Of a stretch of DNA of 64,000 nt, positions 8,440 to 16,610 are shown one piece after another. The stretch is from contig CAWIVY010000011.1 of the NCBI GenBank assembly GCA_963839615.1, positions 248,001-312,000 of the forward strand, given 5' to 3'. This stretch comes from DASQMT01 sp963839615. Lineage in GTDB: Bacteria; Actinomycetota; Thermoleophilia; Solirubrobacterales; Solirubrobacteraceae. The notes under the pieces were generated by a model, which ran no database searches, was not told the origin of the DNA, and was given only the letters and a program-made list of their open reading frames with translations. A program made the translations under genes and the position numbers. Each line of letters opens with the position of its first letter. The first letter of the stretch is position 1.

Positions 8440-10284
8440 GTGAGCCTCTTCGCGCGCGCCGCCTTCGTGCTCCTCGTGGCCGCGACGTTCGCGGCCTTCT
8501 TCGTCGCCCAGCGCCTGAAGAGCGCGCCACAGGTGGCGGCGATAAGGCAGATGACGCGGCACTTCTCACCCAACGGCGACGGCCGCCTCGACGTCAGCCG
8601 GATCAGCGTCCGCGTGCGCAAGGACGACGACGTCACGATCACGATCGTCGACGAGGCGGACAACGAGGTCAGGCGGCTCGCCGCGGGAGTCCCGGCGGTC
8701 GCGCGGCAGTCCGTGCGCGTCCGCTGGGACGGCAGGACCGAGCAGGGCGGCCGCGCGCCGGAGGGCGTCTATCGCGTGCGCGTCGGGCTGCGCCACGGCG
8801 GCCGCGCGGTGACGCTCGAGCCCGGGCTCCGGCTCGACACGACCGCCCCGCGCCCGACCCTGTTCGCCGGCGGGCCGGACGGCCGCGAGTGGATCACGGG
8901 CCCGGTCGCCGGCGCCGTACCGTTCCGCGTCCGCGTGGTCTCGAAGCGCTATCCGACGAAGATCCGCGTGTTGCGGACGGACGCCGGGAAGCCCGAGCAG
9001 GTCGCCGCGCTCGAGCTGCCGCCCGGCGAGCGCGAGGGCGAATGGGACGGCACTGCCGGCGGCCGGCCCGCCGCGCCGGGGACCTACCAGCTCGTCGCGG
9101 CGGTGCGCGACGTCGCGGCCAACGTCGGCCTCTCCGCCCCGGCCGATCCGCGGCCCGGCACGGTGCGCGGCCAGCCCGGGGTCAGCGTGCGCGGCCTGAT
9201 CGCCCGGCCCCCGGCCGACCCCGCGCGCGCCGGCGAGCTCGTCGAGTTCGCCGTCGACTCCCGCGGGCGCCCGTACCGCTGGCGCATCTACCGCGTCGGC
9301 GAGAGCAAGCCGCGGCGCAAGGGGCGCAAGGCGTCGGGCGGCGAGCTGAAGGTGCGCGCACCGCGCGGCTCGTCGGGGCTCTACGTGCTCAACGTGCGCA
9401 CGGCCAAGCGCTCGGCGACGGTTCCGTTCGCGGTCCAGGACGCGACGACGGCGCCGATCCTCGTCGTGCTCCCGGCGGTCACGTGGTTCGGGCGCGACAC
9501 GCTCGACGACGACCGTGACGGCCTGCCGAACACGCTCGAGAACGGCAGCTCCGCCGACTATCCGCGGCTGCTCGCCGGCGGACTGCCCGAGGGGTTCTCG
9601 GATCAGGTCGCGCCGCTGCTCGCGTTCCTCGACGGCCAGAAGGTCAACTACGACGTCACCACCGACCTCACGCTCGCGGCGTCCCGCGGGGGGCTCACCG
9701 GGGAGCGCCAGGGGGTGCTCGTCGCGGGGCCGCTGCACTGGATCCCGACGTCGGTCGCGCGCAGGCTGCGCCGCTACGCCACCGACGGCGGCCGCGTCGC
9801 GTCGTTCGGGGCCGACTCGATGCGCCGCGGCGTCGCGGTCGCTCGCGACCGGCTGCTGCGCCCGCTGCCGCCGACCGACGCCGATCCCTTCGGCGCCACG
9901 CTGCGTCCGCTGCGCAGGCTCGAGGGCGGCCCGCAGCCGCTCGAGCCGACCGCCGACGATCCGGAGATCGGCCTGCTGACCGGCGTCTCGCAGTTGCCGG
10001 GCTTCACGGTGCTCGAGGAGTCGCAGCCGTCCGAGCGCGTGCGCGTCGCGCTTGCGGCGATCGATCAGGCCGCGCTCGACGCGGCGGAGGCGGCCGGCGA
10101 GGAGCTCCCGCCCAGCCTCCCCGCGCTCGCGCTCACCGACGTCGGCGAGGGGATCGTGATCCGGATCGGGCTGCCCGAGTGGGGCACGCGCCTGAAGCAG
10201 GGCTCGGTGCCGGTGAAGCAGCTGACGCGCAACATCGCCGACGTCCTGCGCGGGGCCACGCCCGAGATCCGGACCTTCGAGTGA
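8440..10284 (+). CDS. Secreted or anchored protein with FlgD-type Ig-like domain and DMFase-like C-terminal region
   Basis: The 614-residue product starts at a GTG and has an N-terminal membrane helix (FARAAFVLLVAATFAAFFVA). Next comes a FlgD-Ig-like repeat region (TRHFSPNGDGRLDV, then DGRTEQGGRAPEGVYRVRV) with a second similar unit around residues 150-225. The C-terminal half, from about VVLPAVTWFGRDTLDDDRDG, resembles the large-subunit domain seen in N,N-dimethylformamidase-like proteins of actinobacteria, but no catalytic residues can be assigned with confidence. The stop overlaps the start of the O-antigen ligase (TGATG), so the two are co-translated. A role in extracellular glycan assembly is suggested only by neighbours. 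Confidence 0.65.
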   Translation: MSLFARAAFVLLVAATFAAFFVAQRLKSAPQVAAIRQMTRHFSPNGDGRLDVSRISVRVRKDDDVTITIVDEADNEVRRLAAGVPAVARQSVRVRWDGRTEQGGRAPEGVYRVRVGLRHGGRAVTLEPGLRLDTTAPRPTLFAGGPDGREWITGPVAGAVPFRVRVVSKRYPTKIRVLRTDAGKPEQVAALELPPGEREGEWDGTAGGRPAAPGTYQLVAAVRDVAANVGLSAPADPRPGTVRGQPGVSVRGLIARPPADPARAGELVEFAVDSRGRPYRWRIYRVGESKPRRKGRKASGGELKVRAPRGSSGLYVLNVRTAKRSATVPFAVQDATTAPILVVLPAVTWFGRDTLDDDRDGLPNTLENGSSADYPRLLAGGLPEGFSDQVAPLLAFLDGQKVNYDVTTDLTLAASRGGLTGERQGVLVAGPLHWIPTSVARRLRRYATDGGRVASFGADSMRRGVAVARDRLLRPLPPTDADPFGATLRPLRRLEGGPQPLEPTADDPEIGLLTGVSQLPGFTVLEESQPSERVRVALAAIDQAALDAAEAAGEELPPSLPALALTDVGEGIVIRIGLPEWGTRLKQGSVPVKQLTRNIADVLRGATPEIRTFE

Positions 10285-11885
10285 TGCCCGGGGTCGACAC
10301 CGCCGCCGGTCCCGAGGTCGTCCGCGCGCTGGGGATCGTGATCGCGACGGCGCTCGCCGCCGCGGCGATCCTCGCACGCACGTCGCGGGGGCGCGCCTGG
10401 ACGATGCTCGGAGCGCTCACGCTCACGCCCGTTCTGCTCGTGCTGTCGATCTGGGAGTCGCCGCAGCTCGACGTCGTGCGCGAGCACACGCTGCCGGCGC
10501 TGGCCGGCGGGATCGCCGCGGCGGCGCTCGTCGTCGTGCCGCTCGCGCTGCTGTTCGCCCGCCGTCGCGCCGCGCTGCCGCTCGCCGCGCTCGCCGCGCT
10601 GCCCTTCCGCATTCCCGTCGAGGCGGGCGGATCGACCGCGAACCTGCTCGTCCCGCTGTACCTCGTCATCGCAGCGGGTGCGCTCGCATGGGCCGTGCCG
10701 CGGATCCGCGGCGGCGACGGCTTCGACCCGCCGCGCGCGAACGGAGCGATGGAGTGGCTGCTCGCCGGCGCGATGGTGCTCTACGCGATCCAGGCCACGT
10801 ACTCGACCTCGCTCGACAAGGCGCTCGAGCAGACCGTCTTCTTCTACGTCCCGTTCGCGCTGCTGTTCGCGGTCCTGCGAGACATCGACTGGTCCCGGCG
10901 GCTGCTGCGCGCGGGCCTCGGCGTGCTCGTCGTGCTGGCGCTCGCGTTCGCGGCCGTCGGCTTCGTCGAGTACGCGACGCGGCAGCTGCTGCTCAACCCG
11001 AAGGTGATCGCGTCGAACGAGCTCGAGGCCTACTTCCGCGTCAACTCGCTCTTCTTCGATCCCAACATCTACGGGCGCTTCCTCGTGCTCGTGATGCTCG
11101 GGCTCGCGGCGATCCTGCTGTGGGAGCGGCGGCCACGCACGGTGGCGCTCGCCGCCGCCGCCCTCGCGGTGCTCTGGGGCGGCCTGCTGCTGACGCTGTC
11201 GCAGTCGAGCTTCGCCGGGCTGCTCGCGGGCCTGTTCGTGCTCGCCGCCCTACGCTACCCGCCGAGCAAGGTCGTGCCGGCGATCTTCGCGATGGCGGTG
11301 GTGGGCATCGTGATCGTGCTCGCGTTCCCATCCGCGCTGCGCCTCGACCTCGACAACGCCGAGTCGCTCGACGACGCCACCTCGGGTCGCTACGACCTGA
11401 TGCGCGGCGGCCTCGATCTGGCCGCCGACCGCCCGCTCTGGGGCTGGGGCTCGGGGTCGTTCGCGGAGGAGTACCTGGAGCAGGGCTTCGGCGCGCGCGC
11501 GGACGCGGTCTCGGCGTCGCACACGATCCCGCTGACGGTCGCCGCGGAGCAGGGCCTGATCGGGCTCTCCGTGTATCTCGCGCTGCTCGCAGCGGCGCTC
11601 GCGCGCCTCCTCGGCCGGGCTCGCGACGATCCCTATCGCGCCGTGGTGGCCGCCGGGTTCGTCGCAGTGATCGTCCACACGTGGCTCTACGCGGCCTTCC
11701 TCGAGGATCCGGTCACATGGACGCTGCTCGCCGTCGGGGCCGTGCTCGCACGGCGCCCGCGCAGCCGCCGGACCTCAGAGGTCGCGCTCGGAGCCCAGGC
11801 GCCCGGACTCGATGCCGAGCGCCTCGATCCGCCTCCAGACGCCCCGCAGGTCGGTCGCGGCGCCGAGATCGAGCACGAACGCTGA
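10284..11885 (+). CDS. O-antigen ligase/Wzy-like polytopic membrane protein
   Basis: The 533-residue protein has about a dozen hydrophobic helices. Its large extracytoplasmic loop contains SGRYDLMRGGLDLAADRPLW followed by the HTIPLTVAAEQGLIGLSVYL block, the pattern of the O-antigen ligase/polymerase (Wzy_C) family that joins glycans made on undecaprenyl carriers. The ATG overlaps the preceding stop. The last ~37 residues (SEVALGAQAPGL onward) are not membrane-like and lie antisense to the end of the gene on the opposite strand. A lost stop or an uncorrected frameshift after RRPRSRRT is possible. It probably acts on the glycan started by the sugar transferase at 13962. Confidence 0.85.
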   Translation: MPGVDTAAGPEVVRALGIVIATALAAAAILARTSRGRAWTMLGALTLTPVLLVLSIWESPQLDVVREHTLPALAGGIAAAALVVVPLALLFARRRAALPLAALAALPFRIPVEAGGSTANLLVPLYLVIAAGALAWAVPRIRGGDGFDPPRANGAMEWLLAGAMVLYAIQATYSTSLDKALEQTVFFYVPFALLFAVLRDIDWSRRLLRAGLGVLVVLALAFAAVGFVEYATRQLLLNPKVIASNELEAYFRVNSLFFDPNIYGRFLVLVMLGLAAILLWERRPRTVALAAAALAVLWGGLLLTLSQSSFAGLLAGLFVLAALRYPPSKVVPAIFAMAVVGIVIVLAFPSALRLDLDNAESLDDATSGRYDLMRGGLDLAADRPLWGWGSGSFAEEYLEQGFGARADAVSASHTIPLTVAAEQGLIGLSVYLALLAAALARLLGRARDDPYRAVVAAGFVAVIVHTWLYAAFLEDPVTWTLLAVGAVLARRPRSRRTSEVALGAQAPGLDAERLDPPPDAPQVGRGAEIEHER

Positions 11886-12233
11886 GTCGAGGCCATCGGT
11901 CGGGTCCGCCCCGAGCTGCCACAGCTCGGCCCCCAGATGGCGCTCCGTGAGCGCGACCGCGAGTGGCACCTGATGCGCGTGGAACACGGCGATCGCGGCC
12001 GGAACACCGGGCAGCCGCATCCGCTTCGCCTGCCGGCGCGCGACGAAGAAGCCCAAGCCGGGCGGCAGCGCGCCGAGCGTGCCGTACGAGACCCGCGCGG
12101 GCTCGACCGCCACCGCGCCGGGGGCCGTCAGCAACTGCGTTGCGCGCTCGCGCAGCTCGAACCGCTCGAGCGGCACGGGCAGGAGCAGGATCAGCAGCGG
12201 CGGTCCGCCGGGTACGGCCCTGCCCCGGCGCAC
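11775..12233 (-). CDS. Hypothetical protein
   Basis: The 152-residue protein starts at a GTG one base after the end of the GNAT gene, so the two are co-transcribed. I recognise no domain. The sequence opens with a hydrophobic stretch (PPLLILLLPVPLERFELR), has an arginine-rich middle (FFVARRQAKRMRLPG) and aromatic/acidic C-terminal segments (GAELWQLGADPTDG). The N-terminal hydrophobic stretch is too short and Pro-rich to be a clear signal peptide. Its last 111 nt overlap the end of the convergent O-antigen ligase frame. Codon use looks normal for the region, so I consider it a real gene of unknown function. Confidence 0.5.
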   Translation of the reverse strand: MRRGRAVPGGPPLLILLLPVPLERFELRERATQLLTAPGAVAVEPARVSYGTLGALPPGLGFFVARRQAKRMRLPGVPAAIAVFHAHQVPLAVALTERHLGAELWQLGADPTDGLDSAFVLDLGAATDLRGVWRRIEALGIESGRLGSERDL

Positions 12234-12234
12234 C

Positions 12235-12777
12235 TCAGCCCGCCCGCCAGGTGAAGACCAGGTAGCCCTCGCGCTTGTCCGGCGGCATGCGGGGAACCGA
12301 ACGGATCGCCCCCGTGTCCACGAAGCCGGCCCGCTCCGCGACGCGTCGGGATGGGCGGTTGTCGCGGTGAGGGAGCAGCTCGATCTCGGCGAGCCCGAGC
12401 TCGGAGTGCGCCCAGTCCCGCAACAGCACGACGGCCGCGCTCGCCGCGCCGCGCCCGCGGGCCGGGGCGGCGATCCAGTAGCCGATCTCCCCGTAGCCGC
12501 GCTCGCGGTCGACCTCCATCAGCCCGACGGTCCCGATCAGGCGGTCGCTCGCGGCGTCGCAGACGGCGAGCGCGACGCCCGCGCCGGCGCGGGCCTCCGC
12601 CGTCGCGACGGCGAGGAACTGCTCGGCGTCCTCGCGCGTGTACGGCGACGGCACCCGGGTCCAGCGTGGGATCTCGGGATCGCGGCAGGCGGCGACGATG
12701 TCGGAGATGTCCCCCGGCGCGATCGGCCGCACGCCGATCCTCCCGTCCGACAGCGTGGGCGCAACGATGGCCGGCAT
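12235..12777 (-). CDS. GNAT family N-acetyltransferase (RimJ/RimL-like)
   Basis: The 180-residue protein opens MPAIVAPTLSDGRIGVRPIA and shows the GNAT motifs in order: RPIAPGDISDI near the N-terminus, GYWIAAPARGRGAASAAVVL as the acetyl-CoA pyrophosphate-binding loop, and ELLPHRDNRPSRRVAERAGF, which is typical of the RimJ/RimL/ElaA-like subgroup acting on protein N-termini or small amines. The ATG at 12777 gives a start 8-10 residues before the first strand. It shares a minus-strand transcript with the hypothetical gene that follows and is divergent from the glycosyltransferase 39 nt away. The substrate is unknown. Confidence 0.85.
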   Translation of the reverse strand: MPAIVAPTLSDGRIGVRPIAPGDISDIVAACRDPEIPRWTRVPSPYTREDAEQFLAVATAEARAGAGVALAVCDAASDRLIGTVGLMEVDRERGYGEIGYWIAAPARGRGAASAAVVLLRDWAHSELGLAEIELLPHRDNRPSRRVAERAGFVDTGAIRSVPRMPPDKREGYLVFTWRAG

Positions 12778-12816
12778 GGGCCCAAGTGTGGCGCAGTCCT
12801 GCCAGCATGCGCCGCC

Positions 12817-13965
12817 ATGGAACGACCGCTCGCCCGCGCGATCTTCTGGGTGGCCGCCGCGAAGCTGGCGTGGACGCAGGTCGGCTATGGCCTGGCCCTC
12901 GCCGCCCTGCGACGCGCGCGCGGCAACCCGCCCGTGGCGCCCGGGGGCGAGGTCGGCGCGCCGCTCGTGTCCCTGATCGTCGCCGCCTACGACGAACAGC
13001 GGGTGATCGCCGCCAAGGTCGCCAACGCGCTGGCGCTCGACTGGCCGCGCGACCGGCTCGAGATCGTCGTGGCGGTCGACGGCGGCGCGGACCCCGGCGC
13101 CGATGCGACGGCCGAGCGGGCGCGCGCGGCGGGCGCGGACATCGTGCTCGAGCTGCCGCGCGGCGGCAAGGTGCGCGCGCAGGACGCCGCCGTGGCGGCG
13201 GCGCGCGGGACGCTGCTCGCGTTCTCGGATGCCAACGCCGTCTGGGAGCCGGGCGCCCTGCGCGCGCTGGTCACCCCGTTCGCCGACCCCGGCGTCGGCT
13301 ACGTCTGCGGTCAGGTCCGGTTCGTCAACGCGGAGGGCACCAACCAGGAGGGGCTGTACTGGCGCTACGAGATGTGGCTGCGAAGCGGCGAGTCGGCGCT
13401 CGCATCGGTGACCGCGGGCAACGGCGCGATCTACGCGCTGCGGCGGGAGGCGTACATGCACGTGAACGAGGTCATGGGCCACGACCTCTCGTTCCCGTTC
13501 AACGTCGTCAAGCGCGGCCGTCGCGCGGTCTATGCCCCGGACGCTTGCGCGACCGAGAAGATGGTGCCCACGATCGAGGGCGAGGGCGCGCGCAAGCGGC
13601 GCATGATGAGCCACGCCTGGGCGATCGTGCTGCGCGGCGGGATGCTCTCCCCGCGCGGATACCCGCCGCTGTACGCGTTCATGATCGCCTCGCACCGCGT
13701 CCTGCGCTACGCATCGCCGCTGCTGCACCTCGCCGCGGCGGGGGCGACGCTCGCGCTGCTGCGCCAGGGCAACGTCTACCGCGCCGCGGCGCTCGCCCAG
13801 GCCGGGCTGCTCGCGGCGGCGGCCGCGGGCGGCCGCGTCCGGCTCCGGCCCCTGCTCGTCGCCCGCTACTACGTCGCGACCACGGCTGCGCTCGGCGCCG
13901 GCCTCTACGACCACCTGCGCCACGGCACGGCCGCGGAGTGGGAGGCCGCGGAGGGCACGCGGTGA
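12817..13965 (+). CDS. Family 2 glycosyltransferase with C-terminal membrane helices
   Basis: The 382-residue protein has an N-terminal hydrophobic helix, then a GT2 catalytic domain: SLIVAAYDEQRVIAAKVANA for nucleotide binding, EIVVAVDGGADPG, an acidic metal site in LLAFSDANAVWEPGALR, and GNGAIYALRREAY in the acceptor region. The stretch GARKRRMMSHAWAIV resembles the basic Q/RxxRW-like motif of processive enzymes. Two or three helices close the protein. It transfers sugars from nucleotide donors at the inner face of the membrane. The stop overlaps the GTG of the sugar transferase, so the pair is translationally coupled and probably acts on the same lipid-linked glycan. Confidence 0.87.
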   Translation: MERPLARAIFWVAAAKLAWTQVGYGLALAALRRARGNPPVAPGGEVGAPLVSLIVAAYDEQRVIAAKVANALALDWPRDRLEIVVAVDGGADPGADATAERARAAGADIVLELPRGGKVRAQDAAVAAARGTLLAFSDANAVWEPGALRALVTPFADPGVGYVCGQVRFVNAEGTNQEGLYWRYEMWLRSGESALASVTAGNGAIYALRREAYMHVNEVMGHDLSFPFNVVKRGRRAVYAPDACATEKMVPTIEGEGARKRRMMSHAWAIVLRGGMLSPRGYPPLYAFMIASHRVLRYASPLLHLAAAGATLALLRQGNVYRAAALAQAGLLAAAAAGGRVRLRPLLVARYYVATTAALGAGLYDHLRHGTAAEWEAAEGTR

Positions 13966-14573
13966 GCTACCGGGGCAAGCGCGCGCTGGACGTGACGGTC
14001 GCGGCGGTGGTGCTCGCCGCCGGGACGCCGGCGCTCGCGGTCGCCGCGCTCCTGATCCGGCTGGAGTCCGAGGGCCACCCGATCTACCGCCAGCGCCGCG
14101 TCGGCCGCGACGGCGTGCCGTTCGAGCTCTACAAGCTGCGCACGATGGTCAGCGGGGCCGAGACGATGGGCGCCGGCCTGGCGATCGACGTCGGCGACTC
14201 GCGCATCACGCGGCTCGGCGCGATCCTCCGCCGGACCTCGCTGGACGAGCTGCCCAACCTCGTCAACGTGCTGCGCGGCGAGATGTCGATCGTCGGCCCG
14301 CGCCCGACCGTGCAGGTTCAGGTCGATCGCTACACCCCGCGTCAGCGCGGCCGCCTGAGCGTCGCGCCCGGGCTCACGGGCTGGGCGCAGATCCAGGGCC
14401 GCGCGTCGCTGCCGTGGAGCGAGCGGATCGAGCTCGACCTCTGGTACGTCGAGCACGCCTCGCTGGCGCTCGACCTGCGGATCCTCTGGCGGACGGTCCG
14501 GATGGTCGTCTCGGGACATGGGCTCTACAAGGGGGAGACGGGCGGGTGGAGTGATCCGCCATTGTCCTCTTGA
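13962..14573 (+). CDS. Initiating sugar-phosphate transferase (bacterial sugar transferase family)
   Basis: The 203-residue monotopic membrane enzyme moves a sugar-1-phosphate from a UDP-sugar to undecaprenyl phosphate, the committed step of surface glycan synthesis. It has one N-terminal hydrophobic helix (about residues 10-32) and the family signature blocks YRQRRVGRDGVPFELYKLRT, RRTSLDELPNLVNVL, GEMSIVGPRPTVQ and PGLTGWAQIQGR. Its length equals the catalytic core of PglC-like enzymes, with no extra N-terminal domain as in WbaP. The start is a GTG overlapping the glycosyltransferase stop. It closes the polysaccharide locus; the LacI region follows immediately. Confidence 0.92.
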   Translation: MSYRGKRALDVTVAAVVLAAGTPALAVAALLIRLESEGHPIYRQRRVGRDGVPFELYKLRTMVSGAETMGAGLAIDVGDSRITRLGAILRRTSLDELPNLVNVLRGEMSIVGPRPTVQVQVDRYTPRQRGRLSVAPGLTGWAQIQGRASLPWSERIELDLWYVEHASLALDLRILWRTVRMVVSGHGLYKGETGGWSDPPLSS

Positions 14574-14598
14574 CCGATTCAGAAGGCTGCGGTACTGT
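14570..14598 (+). promoter_or_regulatory. Sigma-70-type promoter for the small ORF/lacI unit
   Basis: TTGACC at 14570-14575 is followed after 17 nt by TACTGT at 14593-14598, a good match to a vegetative actinobacterial promoter. Transcription would begin near 14605. The -35 box overlaps the last codons of the sugar transferase gene. Confidence 0.6.
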
Positions 14599-14608
14599 AT
14601 CGATACAG
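14595..14608 (+). promoter_or_regulatory. Putative LacI-family operator
   Basis: CTGTATCGATACAG is a perfect 14-nt palindrome with the central CG step typical of LacI-family sites. It overlaps the -10 box and the likely transcription start, so binding would block the promoter. The LacI gene begins 228 nt downstream, which suggests autoregulation. Confidence 0.65.
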
Positions 14609-14650
14609 ATCCTCCCCAGGTACCCCTCCCCGTCGAAAGGACGGTCTCCC

Positions 14651-14851
14651 ATGCTCCCCGTGTACGCCCTCGCCGCACGTGACCGGATCGGATCCCGCGC
14701 ACGCTCCGCCCTCCCCGGAGCGCCGGTCGTGACGGTGCGCGAGCCGGCCGCCGCGGCTGCTCCGCGCCGTGCGCTCGCCGCCGCGCTGCTCGCCCTTGCC
14801 GACCGCGTGTCGCCGGAACCGGTAGAACGGTCCCGGTGGGCGAGCGGGTGA
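14651..14851 (+). CDS. Small Ala/Arg-rich ORF, translationally coupled to lacI
   Basis: The 66-residue product MLPVYALAARDRIGSRARSA has an Ala-rich helical C-terminal half (RRALAAALLALADRV). A good ribosome-binding sequence, GAAAGGA, ends 9 nt before the ATG. The ORF lies between the promoter-operator and lacI and overlaps the lacI GTG by 16 nt, so it is expected to be translated and coupled to it. I recognise no domain. It could be a small regulatory or structural protein, or simply a leader that sets lacI translation. It is not obviously membrane-spanning. Confidence 0.5.
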   Translation: MLPVYALAARDRIGSRARSALPGAPVVTVREPAAAAAPRRALAAALLALADRVSPEPVERSRWASG

Positions 14852-15876
14852 CGCTGCAGACGATCGCCGACGCGCTCGGCGTCTCGCGCACGACTGTCTC
14901 CAACGCATACAACCGTCCCGACCAGCTCGCCCCCAGACTGCGCGAGAAGGTGCTCGAGCAGGCGCGGGAGCTCGGCTATGCGGGCCCGGATCCGGCGGCG
15001 CGCCGGCTGCGGTCCGGACTCCGCGGCGCGATCGGCCTGATGTTCTCCGAGCGCCTCTCCTACGCGTTCACGGATCCGGGCGCGATCGCCTTCCTGCAGG
15101 GGCTGACCGAGGCCACGGAGGCCAAGGGCTACGAGCTGCTGCTGCTGCCCGGGATGCGCGGCGAGCAGCGCGAGGTGGTCTCCGTGCGCGACGCCGTCGT
15201 CGGCGCCTTCTGCCTGTACTGCATGCCCGACGGCCACCCCGCGGTCGCGGCCGCCCACGACCGCCGCCTGCCGGTGGTGATCGTGGATGAGCCGCGATCC
15301 CCGGGCGCCTTCTTCGTCGGGATCGACGATCACGAGGGCGCGCGCCTCTGCGCGGCGCACGTCGCGTCGCTCGGCCACCGGCGCGTCGCGATCGTCGCCG
15401 ACCGCCTCATCGACGACGACACCGAGGGACTGGCCGCCCCGGAGCGGATCGCGCGCAGCAACTGCAAGGTCAGCCGCGACCGGGTCGCCGGCTACATCGC
15501 CGGGCTGGACACGCTCGAGCCGGTGCCCGTCTTCGAGGCGCTGGCCAACTTCCCCGACTGCGGCGAGCGTGCCGTCGCCGCGCTGCTCGAGCTCTCGCCG
15601 CGCCCGACGGCGATCCTCTGCAGCACCGACGTGCTCGCGCTGGGTGCGATGAAGACGCTGCGCGAGCGCGGGCTCGACGTTCCCGGCGACGTCTCGGTCA
15701 CGGGCTTCGACGACGTGGCTGCCGCCGCGGCGGCGGACCTGACCACGATCCGCCAGCCGCTGGTGGAGAAGGGCCGCGAGGCCGGACGGCTGTTGATGGA
15801 GCCCGACACCGAGCGCGAGGTGATCCTCCCGGTCGAGCTTGTGGAACGCGGCTCGACCGGCCCCGCGCCGGGCTAG
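14836..15876 (+). CDS. LacI family transcriptional regulator
   Basis: The 346-residue repressor begins with the LacI helix-turn-helix (VTLQTIADALGVSRTTVSNA, residues 4-24) and the usual hinge region, followed by a periplasmic-binding-protein-like ligand domain (GAIGLMFSERLSYAFTDPGA through SVTGFDDVAAAAAADLTTIR). The start is a GTG inside the end of the small upstream ORF. The palindrome at 14595-14608 is its likely own operator. No transport or catabolic genes adjoin it, so the effector sugar cannot be guessed. The stop overlaps the stop of the convergent DUF3105 gene. Confidence 0.92.
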   Translation: MGERVTLQTIADALGVSRTTVSNAYNRPDQLAPRLREKVLEQARELGYAGPDPAARRLRSGLRGAIGLMFSERLSYAFTDPGAIAFLQGLTEATEAKGYELLLLPGMRGEQREVVSVRDAVVGAFCLYCMPDGHPAVAAAHDRRLPVVIVDEPRSPGAFFVGIDDHEGARLCAAHVASLGHRRVAIVADRLIDDDTEGLAAPERIARSNCKVSRDRVAGYIAGLDTLEPVPVFEALANFPDCGERAVAALLELSPRPTAILCSTDVLALGAMKTLRERGLDVPGDVSVTGFDDVAAAAAADLTTIRQPLVEKGREAGRLLMEPDTEREVILPVELVERGSTGPAPG

Positions 15877-16586
15877 GGGACGTTCTCGGGGCCCTTGTCG
15901 GTGTAGCGCGCCCGGAACGTGCGGATCGCGTCGAACACCTTCTCGTTCATCGAGGGGCACGTGAGCGAGTGCGTCCAGGCCGTGGCGGCGACCGCCGCGT
16001 CCATGTCCGTGGTGTTCTCGTAGAGCAGCATGTGGTAGCCCTCGTTCTGCTCGGCCACGAGCGCCTCGAGCCGCGAGACCGTGTCGGCCGGGGTGCCCTT
16101 CTTGTACTGCACGTTGATGCGCCCGTGCTCGAGCGTGTGGACGAGCATGCCGAGCCGTGGCGTGGTGCCCGGCTCGTAGACCCCGTCGTCGTACCACTCC
16201 GGGTTGTGCGTGCCGGACGTCGGCGGGTTCGTCTTGTAGTCCGACGCCGTGAAGTCCTTCTCGTCGTGGCCCGCGGCCTCGAACGCCGGATTCGTGAGCG
16301 TGCAGCCGGCGGCCTTGGCGGCCGCCTCGTAGTCCGAGGTCGCCTGCGGGGGCAGCTTCGCCGCGGCCACGTCGGCGGGCTCGGGCGCCTTGGCGCCGGA
16401 CTCGGAGTCATCGCCGCCGAGCGCGCTGGTGATCGCGAACACGGCGACAGCGATCACCACCAGCCCGAGCAGGACTCCTCCGCCGAGCTGAAGGCGCTTG
16501 CGCCGCCCCGCGGCGGCCGCCTCCTTGCGCTCGAGCTCAAGCCGCTCCTGACGGCGTGCTTCCTTCTGCTCCTGACGACTTGCCAC
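15873..16586 (-). CDS. DUF3105 family membrane-anchored protein
   Basis: The 237-residue protein has a charged N-terminus (MASRQEQKEARRQERLELER) likely to be helical, one transmembrane helix (about residues 34-55), an acidic linker and an exported DUF3105 domain. The domain signature includes YKTNPPTSGTHNPEW, LVHTLEHGRINVQYKKGTPA and a histidine/cysteine-containing end (WTHSLTCPSMNEKVFDAIRT). The function of the domain is unknown. The conserved His and Cys residues suggest metal or redox chemistry outside the membrane, but that is inference. It is 24 nt from the hydrolase gene upstream on the same strand. Confidence 0.85.
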   Translation of the reverse strand: MASRQEQKEARRQERLELERKEAAAAGRRKRLQLGGGVLLGLVVIAVAVFAITSALGGDDSESGAKAPEPADVAAAKLPPQATSDYEAAAKAAGCTLTNPAFEAAGHDEKDFTASDYKTNPPTSGTHNPEWYDDGVYEPGTTPRLGMLVHTLEHGRINVQYKKGTPADTVSRLEALVAEQNEGYHMLLYENTTDMDAAVAATAWTHSLTCPSMNEKVFDAIRTFRARYTDKGPENVP

Positions 16587-16610
16587 GAGGGCGGACAGGC
16601 TAGCGGAGGG

